Source of the DNA: a virus | Strand: one strand, 5' to 3' | Virus record (IMG/VR): IMGVR_UViG_3300008448_000462 | Span: 1-28,500 of that record | Length of the DNA: 28,500 nucleotides | Shown: piece after piece, positions 1-6,087 of the stretch | Layout: each line of letters opens with the position of its first letter | How positions within the stretch are numbered: position 1 is the first letter of the stretch | Notes under the pieces: model-generated | What the model was told of the DNA's origin: nothing | Seen by the model: only the letters and a program-made list of their open reading frames with translations | Database searches by the model: none | Program-made: the position numbers and the translations under genes

Positions 1-1
1 C

Positions 2-1798
2 GGCAACCTCGCTCTGGCCAGCCTAGAAGGTGGCGGTCGTCAGTCCATTGCAACTGCTGGCGGCACCACGACACTTACTGTTTCCTCGCCTCGGTACACG
101 CTGTTCACCGGCACTCTGGCGCAGACCGTAGTCATGCCGGTTGTCTCGACGTTGGCACTCGGCACCCAGTTCGAGATCGCAGCGGCGAGCGGTATCACCA
201 CCATCACCGTTCAGTCCTCCGGTCTGAACCAGATCACCGTCTTGAGCCCCGGTGTCGTCATCAGGCTTACGTGTATCCTGATCACCGGCACTGGCACTGC
301 GTCTTGGGACTGGCAGTTTGTCGGGTCCTACTCGGGCTGGACAGGCAGTGGCCCTGTGGCCCTTAGCACCAGCCCGGTACTTATTACCCCCCGCGTCGGT
401 GACGGCACAGGTGCACCATACCTCGCGGTTAACGGTGCTGCCGCAAACTCCCGTTACATTTGGCACCAGACTGCCGGGTCTGATCGCTGGGCCATCGGTG
501 CGAACAGTAGTGCAGAAAGCGGATCGAATGCGGGCTCGACGTTCGTCATCAACCGCCACAGTGATGCGGGCGCGTACATCGACACGCCGTTCTTCATTGA
601 CCGCGCAACGGGCGCAGTCGGCGTTACATACCTTGCAAGCGGTACCGATGTCGGTACAGCAAACGGAAGCAGTCAGTTCCTCATTATCAACGGCAGCGCC
701 GCAACCAGCCGTTCCATCTTCTACCAGACCGCAGGCGTAGATCGCTGGCGCACGCGCGCAACATCTACCGCCGAAGGTGGTGCTGATGCAGGCTCAGACT
801 TTGCTATCGACAGTTACACCGATGCTGGCGCGTTCAAAGAGCAGGCACTTTCGATTGCCCGCACCACAGGGCGCACTACGGTCAAGCAGCTTGATGTGAC
901 GGACTACGTTTCGTCTGGTGTAAACTTCGGCACCAATGACGGCACTTACTCTTCTATCGACATCAACGGTAGCGCAGGTCAGGGTAGGGTTATCCGCTAC
1001 CAGACCGCTGCCTCTACCCGATGGGAAGTTGGAGTAAGCACCGCTGCTGAAAGCGGGTCGAACGTCGGGTCCAACTACATGATCAATCGCTACAGCGATG
1101 CTGGAGGGTATCTTGATACACCAGTCAGTATTGATCGTGCTGGCGGCTCTGTCTACATACCGTATATCGACCCCGCGTCTTCGTTCGGTATTGCCACTTC
1201 CACTAGCGCCTTCGTCAAGCTGAACGCCGCCACCGCTACCCAGAGAATGTTCCAGTTCCAGACGGCAGGCGCTAACCGCTGGCTGTTCGGGGTGGAAAAC
1301 AATGCTGAGAGCGGCTCTGACGCTGGCTGCGACATAGTCCTCTACAGCTACACTGACGCGGCGGCTTTCAAGGAAACCCCGCTCAAAGTTGTGCGGTCGA
1401 CCGGTAACACGTTGCTGAAAAGCATGAGTGCCACTGGAAACGTAGTCATCACCGGAACTGGTGGCCTAGGCTACGCTACAGGCTCTGGCGGCACGGTCAC
1501 GCAGATAACAAGCCGCATAACCGGCGTCACGCTGAACAAGACCAACGGGCAGATTGTCCTAGTCTCAGCATCCGTATCAGCGGGCGACAGAACGTCGTTC
1601 ACAGTTACCAACAGCACAGTTGCCGCAACTGATGCTGTCACTGTCAACATCGCTTCTGGCGCGACTGCTGACAGGTACGTTGTCACTGTCACGGCTGTTG
1701 CCGCTGGTTCCTTCCGTGTTCAGATTTACGCTACAAACTCACAAGCAGCAGAAGTTATGACGCTAACTTTTGCAATCACTAAGGCGGTAACAGCATGA
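2..1798 (+). CDS. Tail fibre-like repeat protein (5' end outside window)
   Basis: The frame is open from the left edge, so the true start lies outside; the first in-window ATG at 134 is probably internal because the codons before it (ending TLAQTVV) continue the same beta-rich, Thr/Gly-rich composition. About 598 residues are visible. From about base 410 to 1440 there are four modules of about 86-92 residues, each with a QTAG-x-x-RW core, then AESGS-x-x-GS, a Y-[ST]-DAG-x-[FY] turn and a DR-x-[TG]-G strand. The last ~120 residues (from GYATGSGGTVTQ) form a separate beta domain that recurs in the gene at 11308-12072. Composition and modular repeats indicate a fibre or spike exposed on the virion. 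Which end attaches to the particle cannot be seen. The stop overlaps the next start (ATGA at 1795). Confidence 0.75.
   Translation, partial: GNLALASLEGGGRQSIATAGGTTTLTVSSPRYTLFTGTLAQTVVMPVVSTLALGTQFEIAAASGITTITVQSSGLNQITVLSPGVVIRLTCILITGTGTASWDWQFVGSYSGWTGSGPVALSTSPVLITPRVGDGTGAPYLAVNGAAANSRYIWHQTAGSDRWAIGANSSAESGSNAGSTFVINRHSDAGAYIDTPFFIDRATGAVGVTYLASGTDVGTANGSSQFLIINGSAATSRSIFYQTAGVDRWRTRATSTAEGGADAGSDFAIDSYTDAGAFKEQALSIARTTGRTTVKQLDVTDYVSSGVNFGTNDGTYSSIDINGSAGQGRVIRYQTAASTRWEVGVSTAAESGSNVGSNYMINRYSDAGGYLDTPVSIDRAGGSVYIPYIDPASSFGIATSTSAFVKLNAATATQRMFQFQTAGANRWLFGVENNAESGSDAGCDIVLYSYTDAAAFKETPLKVVRSTGNTLLKSMSATGNVVITGTGGLGYATGSGGTVTQITSRITGVTLNKTNGQIVLVSASVSAGDRTSFTVTNSTVAATDAVTVNIASGATADRYVVTVTAVAAGSFRVQIYATNSQAAEVMTLTFAITKAVTA
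410..1440 (+). repeat. Four ~86-residue modules within the fibre gene
   Basis: The anchors are the QTAG/QTAA-x-x-RW segments near bases 451-490, 709-749, 987-1024 and 1241-1282, spaced about 258, 275 and 258 bases. Copies are clearly related in protein but divergent in DNA, so the duplication is old. Confidence 0.75.
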
Positions 1799-2301
1799 CC
1801 ATTCTAACTATATGGACTGATGCCTCCTTCGCTGTCCGGCTTCATCAACTGTCGGATGAGCCCGATGATGGCACGGCGCAGGAGCAGATCGACTACCTCG
1901 CCACGCTCGGCATCTTCGCTGGCTGGTCTTGCGTTGACCCGGCTTTTACCGGGGATACACCCGGTGGAGACGCTGCACAGTGGCGCTGGTCTGACGGCCA
2001 GATCGTGTACGTACCGGCGGTACCTGCTTCGATCACCTTTGCTCAGCTTCTGATCGGGCTCGTCTCCGAGGCGTGGATCACCGAGGCTGAGGGCGAAGCG
2101 TGGCTGGCAGGTACGCTCCCGGCTCCCGTGCTGGCGCTGATCGCCACGCTCCCTGCAGAGGTGCGCTTTGCAGCCAAGGCTCGCGCCATTCAGCCGTCGA
2201 CGGTGCTTCGGCACGATCCGATGGTGGAGATGCTCGGCACGGCACAGGGCAAGACATCGGAAGAACTCGACACCTTCTTCATAACTTATTCGCAGGTTTA
2301 G
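1795..2301 (+). CDS. Hypothetical protein, possible fibre-associated chaperone
   Basis: This is a 168-residue acidic protein beginning MTILTIWTDASFAV. The ATG at 1795 overlaps the fibre stop (ATGA), and an AAGG stretch lies just upstream, so translation is probably coupled to the fibre gene. No signal peptide, membrane segment or catalytic motif is apparent. The N-terminal half carries the Asp/Glu-rich SDEPDDGTAQEQID; the C-terminal part is helical and ends KTSEELDTFFITYSQV. I do not recognise the family. Position directly after a fibre gene is where fibre-assembly chaperones often sit, but that is inference from context only; a minor virion component is equally possible. Confidence 0.6.
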   Translation: MTILTIWTDASFAVRLHQLSDEPDDGTAQEQIDYLATLGIFAGWSCVDPAFTGDTPGGDAAQWRWSDGQIVYVPAVPASITFAQLLIGLVSEAWITEAEGEAWLAGTLPAPVLALIATLPAEVRFAAKARAIQPSTVLRHDPMVEMLGTAQGKTSEELDTFFITYSQV

Positions 2302-2304
2302 CAC

Positions 2305-3096
2305 ATGGCCATCAACACATTCGATCAGCTTATCGCTGCACCCAAGCAGAGCGTCTCCATCGTCAAGACCGCCTCGCGTACCTCGGTCGCGGCAAACTGG
2401 TTCTCGGTGTTCGACCTCGGCGGCAACCCCGGTGCGGGTGTGCTGGCCGGTACCTCGACCACGGCTGGTGTGGTACCGACTGACGCCACTGCCGGGTGTC
2501 CGATCATCAACGCCTTCGGCGGTGGTGCAAAAGGGTATCTTGCGCACGTTGACTACGGTAACGCCGTTGCCTGCCGCATCAAGCTGTTCGACCTGCTGTG
2601 GAAGGGCGGTGCGTACGCCTTCAACGCCAACACGGCCCTGACCGCGCAGCCGTCTTATGTTTCGCGCCTACCCGGCGGTACCTACGAGGACACGCAGATT
2701 TGGCTGGAGCAGGTCACGGCGGGTACAGGTAACCAAGTCGTCACCGTGACCTACACCAATCAGTCAGGCACTGGCTCGCGCTCGACGGGTGCGTACACCA
2801 CCGCCGCCAACATCGTGGGTCGCTGCTGGCAGTTGCCACTGCAGGCGGGCGACAGCGGCGTCCAGAAGATCGACAACGTGCTGGGTGCCACGGCTACGGC
2901 TGGTACGTTCAACATCCTCGTCCTGCGCCCCCTGTGGTCGGGCCGCGTGAGGATTGCCAACGACGGTGATGTGCATGACCTGACCAAGACCAGCATGTCG
3001 GAGGTGTTCGCTGACAGCGCCTTGTTCATGCTCATCAACGCAGACAGCACCGCGACCAGCTTCCCTGAACTCGAAATCACCATCGCTAACGGGTAA
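2305..3096 (+). CDS. Hypothetical beta-rich virion protein
   Basis: This is a 263-residue protein beginning MAINTFDQLIAAPKQS. The start is 3 bases after the preceding stop. The composition is Ala/Gly/Thr-rich with many predicted beta strands (for example QVVTVTYTNQSGTGSRSTG), low charge, and no membrane segment. The first ~60 residues include SIVKTASRTSVAANWFSVFDLGG, then a segment GGGAKGYLAHVDYGNAVACRIKLFDLLW. The C-terminus (SLFMLIN-type helix, then FPELEITIANG) looks folded rather than repetitive. No named family is recognised with certainty. It sits between two fibre-like genes, so a structural or decoration role is likely. Confidence 0.6.
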   Translation: MAINTFDQLIAAPKQSVSIVKTASRTSVAANWFSVFDLGGNPGAGVLAGTSTTAGVVPTDATAGCPIINAFGGGAKGYLAHVDYGNAVACRIKLFDLLWKGGAYAFNANTALTAQPSYVSRLPGGTYEDTQIWLEQVTAGTGNQVVTVTYTNQSGTGSRSTGAYTTAANIVGRCWQLPLQAGDSGVQKIDNVLGATATAGTFNILVLRPLWSGRVRIANDGDVHDLTKTSMSEVFADSALFMLINADSTATSFPELEITIANG

Positions 3097-3099
3097 GAA

Positions 3100-4545
3100 G
3101 TGGCCGACAACCCGCGCAGCAGGGGCCTATACCTAGGTAATCTCTGGCTCCCAATAGGGCGCGGGGCTGTAATCCCTATTGTCCAAAGCCACACATTGCC
3201 GAAACCGGCTGTGCCGGGAACCTTCGACACTGGTATCTTCGACCAGAATATCTTCGACAACACCCTCGGACCTGCCGGGGCTAGCCTTACACTCGCCCTT
3301 AACGCTGGCACCTACGCCATCACTGGCGCGGCTGTGTCGCTTGAGCAGGGCTACGAGGTAGCGGCTGATGCTGGCACCTACGCCATCACTGGCGCAGCCG
3401 TATCGCTTGAGCAGGGCTATGAGGTCGTAGCCGACACCGGCACCTACGCGCTGACCGGCGCGGCAGTGTCGCTTGAGCAGGGCTACGAAGTCGCTGCTGA
3501 CGCAGGCACCTACACACTTACTGGTGCTGACGTATCGCTGGAAGAAGGCCACGTAATAACCGCTGATGCAGGCACCTACACACTTACTGGTGCTGCTGTG
3601 TCGCTGGTCAAGCTACGCGGTGTTGTCGCTAGCAACGGCATCTACACGATTACCGGGTCGAGCGTTACGCTTACCAATAGCGGTGCTGCCAAAGTGCTCG
3701 CCGCTGACGCTGGCTCCTATGCGCTGACCGGCGCAGCAGTGTCGCTTGAACAGGGCTACGCTGTCGCCGCCAACGCTGGCACCTACGCGCTGACCGGCTC
3801 TGCGGTGTCGCTTGAGCAGGGCTACGAGATCGTAGCTGACCCCAGCACCTACGCTATTACCGGCGCAGCAGTGTCGCTGCTTGACAAGAAGCTGGTCGCC
3901 GCCAACGCTGGCACCTACGCCCTCACCGGTTCTGCGGTGTCGCTTGAGCAAGGCTACGAGGTCGTAGCGGCGGCGGGCACCTACGCGCTCACCGGCTCTA
4001 CTGTAAACCTCATCAAGTTTAAGGGCATAGCCATTGGCCCCGGCTCCTATGCTCTCACCGGCTCTGCGGTGTCGCTTGAGCAGGGGTACGAGGTCGTAGC
4101 AGCGGCTGGCACGTACGCCATCACGGGCTCTGCCGCTACGGTCGAAATTATCTACCCCGGCTTTGACAACGGCGGGTACCAGTACCTAGCATACCAGACC
4201 CTTAGACAGTTCCGGTCGACCGCCTGTAATGCTGGCACCTATGCACTGACCGGGGCTCCTGTGTCGCTCATCTGGGACTTGGACCGTGTCATCGCGCTGC
4301 CGGGCACGTACGCGCTCACTGGTTCAAGTGCTACCACCCTAGTTGGGCATAAGGACCAGTTCGGCAACGGTATTTACAACATCACTGGCAGTTCTGCCAG
4401 CTTGCGCCAGCCTATGAGAATTGGGTATGTATGGGTGTACACGCTCGACGGGTGGATTGAGAAGCCCATGAAGGTGTGGGACGGCGCTTCGTGGGCAACA
4501 CAGCCTGTGAAGTTTTGGAGTGGTTCTCAGTGGAGGCTTGCGTAG
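3100..4545 (+). CDS. Sixteen-copy 22-residue repeat protein, probable virion surface protein
   Basis: The GTG start at 3100 lies 3 bases after the previous stop; no ATG occurs before the repeats in this frame, and upstream Shine-Dalgarno support is weak. The protein is 481 residues. After ~67 N-terminal residues come sixteen tandem units, near bases 3301-4411, with consensus AGTYALTGSAVSLEQGYEV plus a short linker. Units 1-3, 7, 8, 10 and 12 keep the LEQGY form; others diverge, and unit 13 carries an insertion (IYPGFDNGGYQYLAYQ). The C-terminus has two Trp-rich strands (KVWDGASW and KFWSGSQW), a kind of terminal tag seen on phage tail proteins. Each unit probably forms a beta hairpin in an elongated rod. 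Host attachment is plausible but inferred. Confidence 0.7.
   Translation: MADNPRSRGLYLGNLWLPIGRGAVIPIVQSHTLPKPAVPGTFDTGIFDQNIFDNTLGPAGASLTLALNAGTYAITGAAVSLEQGYEVAADAGTYAITGAAVSLEQGYEVVADTGTYALTGAAVSLEQGYEVAADAGTYTLTGADVSLEEGHVITADAGTYTLTGAAVSLVKLRGVVASNGIYTITGSSVTLTNSGAAKVLAADAGSYALTGAAVSLEQGYAVAANAGTYALTGSAVSLEQGYEIVADPSTYAITGAAVSLLDKKLVAANAGTYALTGSAVSLEQGYEVVAAAGTYALTGSTVNLIKFKGIAIGPGSYALTGSAVSLEQGYEVVAAAGTYAITGSAATVEIIYPGFDNGGYQYLAYQTLRQFRSTACNAGTYALTGAPVSLIWDLDRVIALPGTYALTGSSATTLVGHKDQFGNGIYNITGSSASLRQPMRIGYVWVYTLDGWIEKPMKVWDGASWATQPVKFWSGSQWRLA
3301..4411 (+). repeat. Tandem 66-bp repeat array, about 16 units
   Basis: The 66-base units encode the 22-residue motif in frame. Several units keep nearly identical DNA, such as the stretch coding VSLEQGY that ends with 'cttgagcagggctacgag', while neighbours diverge. 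This pattern suggests unit gain, loss or conversion by recombination. The array is coding and in phase, so it is not CRISPR. Confidence 0.9.
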
Positions 4546-4547
4546 GA

Positions 4548-4751
4548 ATGACGCAGCAATTACCGGACGCGCAACGCCCACTCTCCGCTGAGGAGATAGC
4601 CGAGCTACGGTCCATCATGGAAAAAGAGAAACGCATGGTGTGGGTATGGTCAACATTTCGCGTTTGGGCGGGCTGGGTAGCCGCCGTCGTCGGTGCCTAC
4701 TTTGCGGCAAAAGCCTTCTTGGTAGATGTTGTGGCAAGACTACCAAAGTGA
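4548..4751 (+). CDS. Small single-span membrane protein of the lysis region
   Basis: The product is 67 residues, MTQQLPDAQRPLSAEEIAEL onward. The same frame extends upstream into the previous gene, but ATG 4548 is chosen because it is 2 bases after that gene's stop and gives a compact protein. Residues 1-38 are polar and helical with EEIAELRSIMEKEKR; residues about 40-59 (VWAGWVAAVVGAYFAAKAFL) form one membrane span; a short basic tail follows. Its stop overlaps the next start (GTGA). Small one-span proteins beside an amidase can be holin or antiholin components, but no specific family is recognised. Confidence 0.65.
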   Translation: MTQQLPDAQRPLSAEEIAELRSIMEKEKRMVWVWSTFRVWAGWVAAVVGAYFAAKAFLVDVVARLPK

Positions 4752-5197
4752 AGCTCGTACAACACCTATCCGGGGCTCTTATCGCCCTGATTGTCCTGTC
4801 GCCATTCGCTCTGCTGGTGGAGCCCATCCCAGTTTTGAGCTATACTCGCAATTATAGCACGCTTAACGTGTTACCGGGCGAGACTATTGGCGTGACTGCT
4901 ACTATAGAACGTGCAAGTGCTTGCGACAGCCGAGTGTATCGACAGTGGATTGACGTTCAAGGCAACACTCTTGGCGAAATTACAGTAGAGTTGCGCCGTA
5001 ATCTGCCCGCTGGTGTCGAGGACTACTTTGACCAAGTGCAGATACCGGACAATGTACTTCCCGGTCCACTACGTTACCGTGTAAAAACTAGGTTTTACTG
5101 CAACTTTTTGCAGCGTCTGCTCGGGATTGGCGCTGAGTTTGTAATGCCGGATGTGATCTTCACAGTCCGCAGCACAGGAGAAGCCTACAATGGGTAA
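4748..5197 (+). CDS. Membrane-anchored hypothetical protein with exported beta domain
   Basis: The GTG start at 4748 overlaps the preceding stop (GTGA). The frame is open further upstream but would then run inside the previous gene, so the GTG giving 149 residues is preferred. Residues ~8-27 are a hydrophobic signal-anchor (SGALIALIVLSPFALLV) without a lipobox Cys. The rest is beta-rich, with two Cys (in ASACDSRVYRQW and RFYCNFLQ) that could pair outside the cytoplasm. The segment around VLPGETIGVTATIERASACD resembles an Ig-like domain. I believe similar one-anchor proteins occur near phage endolysins without assigned function. The DNA from 4820 to 5160 is visibly more AT-rich than its surroundings. 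A spanin-like role is possible but unsupported by motif. Confidence 0.65.
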   Translation: MKLVQHLSGALIALIVLSPFALLVEPIPVLSYTRNYSTLNVLPGETIGVTATIERASACDSRVYRQWIDVQGNTLGEITVELRRNLPAGVEDYFDQVQIPDNVLPGPLRYRVKTRFYCNFLQRLLGIGAEFVMPDVIFTVRSTGEAYNG

Positions 5198-5630
5198 TCG
5201 CATCAGGACTAACTGGATCGTAGTGCATTGCAGCGCCACCCGCCCGACCCAAGTCAACATCGGCGCGAAGGACATCCGCCAGTGGCACATCGCCAAGGGC
5301 TGGGCCGACATCGGCTACCACTTCGTCATCAAGCGCAACGGCAAGCTGGAAACGGGCCGGGACGTACGCGCGGTCGGCGCGCATGTCGAGGGGCACAATC
5401 TTGACAGTATCGGCATCTGTATGGTCGGCGGCATCAACGACCGAACGTTCCGCCCCGAGAGCAACTACACGGCGGCACAGTGGGCCACTTTGAAGACCCT
5501 TGTAGCCGATCTCGTTAAAAGATATCCTAAAGCGAAAGTTCTGGGGCACCGTGATTTCAAGGGTGTTCAGAAAGCCTGCCCGTGCTTTGAGGCCAAGTCA
5601 TGGGCCAAAAAGAGCGGATTTCCAACCTAA
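5190..5630 (+). CDS. Endolysin: N-acetylmuramoyl-L-alanine amidase, T7-lysozyme type
   Basis: The 146-residue length matches T7-type amidases (Amidase_2 family), which cut the bond between MurNAc and L-alanine in peptidoglycan. Zinc ligands fit H13 (in WIVVHCSAT), H120 (in LGHRDF) and C130 (in KACPCF); Y43 (IGYHFVI) and K128 match the catalytic Tyr and Lys of T7 lysozyme. The family features GYHFVIKRNGKLE, VGAHVEGHN and SIGICMVGG are present. There is no signal peptide, so release through a holin is expected. The start overlaps the previous stop by 8 bases and has AGGAG upstream. In T7 this protein also inhibits the phage RNA polymerase; whether this one does cannot be told. Confidence 0.95.
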   Translation: MGNRIRTNWIVVHCSATRPTQVNIGAKDIRQWHIAKGWADIGYHFVIKRNGKLETGRDVRAVGAHVEGHNLDSIGICMVGGINDRTFRPESNYTAAQWATLKTLVADLVKRYPKAKVLGHRDFKGVQKACPCFEAKSWAKKSGFPT

Positions 5631-5632
5631 TC

Positions 5633-5638
5633 GGAGAG
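5633..5638 (+). promoter_or_regulatory. Ribosome binding site fixing the holin-candidate start
   Basis: GGAGAG lies 6 bases before ATG 5645 and immediately after the amidase stop. It supports 5645 rather than the in-frame ATG at 5600, which lies inside the amidase gene. Confidence 0.6.
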
Positions 5639-5644
5639 CAACAT

Positions 5645-5818
5645 ATGTTCACCTCTATTGATAAGGCCATCGCTGCGCTCATCATGGCAGTGGTGTTCCT
5701 CCTCAACTACTTCCTCGGTGTCAACCTCGGTTGGCTCACGCAGGACACGGTCGCCACGCTCGTTGCGGCGCTCACCCCGCTGATCGTGTGGATGGTGCCG
5801 AACAAGAAGCCTGCCTAA
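5645..5818 (+). CDS. Holin candidate (57 residues, two membrane spans)
   Basis: The protein MFTSIDKAIAALIMAVVFLL onward has two hydrophobic helices, about residues 8-24 and 32-50, joined by a short turn (GVNLGWLTQD), and ends in the charged tail PNKKPA. Size, two spans and charged C-terminus fit small class II-type holins, and the gene follows the amidase directly. Similar proteins with a LTPLIVWMVPNK-like end are, to my knowledge, common next to phage endolysins but rarely proven as holins. Its TAA shares one base with the next ATG (TAATG). Confidence 0.7.
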   Translation: MFTSIDKAIAALIMAVVFLLNYFLGVNLGWLTQDTVATLVAALTPLIVWMVPNKKPA

Positions 5819-6087
5819 TGACTTGGCTAGACTGGACGGCGTACATAGTGATCTTCGCCGCGCTCTTTTGCGTGGTGTATCTCTATGCTCGTCGTCCGGC
5901 CTTCTGGGTTGAGTTCTCCGCGCGGGCTATTGTGGCCCTGCGCCCGTTCCTCATATCCGCTCTTTCTGCGGCCCTCGCCTACGTCATCAACCGCAACACC
6001 CCCGAGATCGAAGCACAGATGGCGGAATGCACCCGCCGTGGCGGTCGATGGGATAATTTCCGCAAGAAGTGCGTGGAGAATAGATAA
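5818..6087 (+). CDS. Small membrane protein with basic cytoplasmic tail
   Basis: The product is 89 residues starting MTWLDWTAYIVIFAALF. ATG 5818 overlaps the preceding stop by one base; the frame is open upstream inside the holin candidate, but no reason favours an earlier start. Residues ~7-24 and ~42-60 are hydrophobic; the tail (from NRNTPEIEAQMAEC) is charged and has two Cys in a C-T-R-R-G-G-R-W-x-x-x-x-x-K-x-C pattern. It may be an antiholin, second holin subunit or spanin-like protein, but no family is recognised. The stop overlaps the portal start by one base. Confidence 0.65.
   Translation: MTWLDWTAYIVIFAALFCVVYLYARRPAFWVEFSARAIVALRPFLISALSAALAYVINRNTPEIEAQMAECTRRGGRWDNFRKKCVENR

Noticed and set aside
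134-1798. ATG 134 as the start of the left-edge fibre gene
   Set aside because: The frame is open to base 2 with the same type of sequence, and no ribosome site precedes 134. The gene is treated as 5'-partial.
3301-4411. Possible CRISPR array
   Set aside because: The 66-base units are contiguous, in frame, and encode a coherent beta repeat. There are no unique spacers between short identical repeats and no cas genes.
5190-5630. Amidase as a regulator of phage RNA polymerase, as in T7
   Set aside because: The amidase residues are present, but no RNA polymerase gene or interaction surface can be seen here, so this second role is not claimed.
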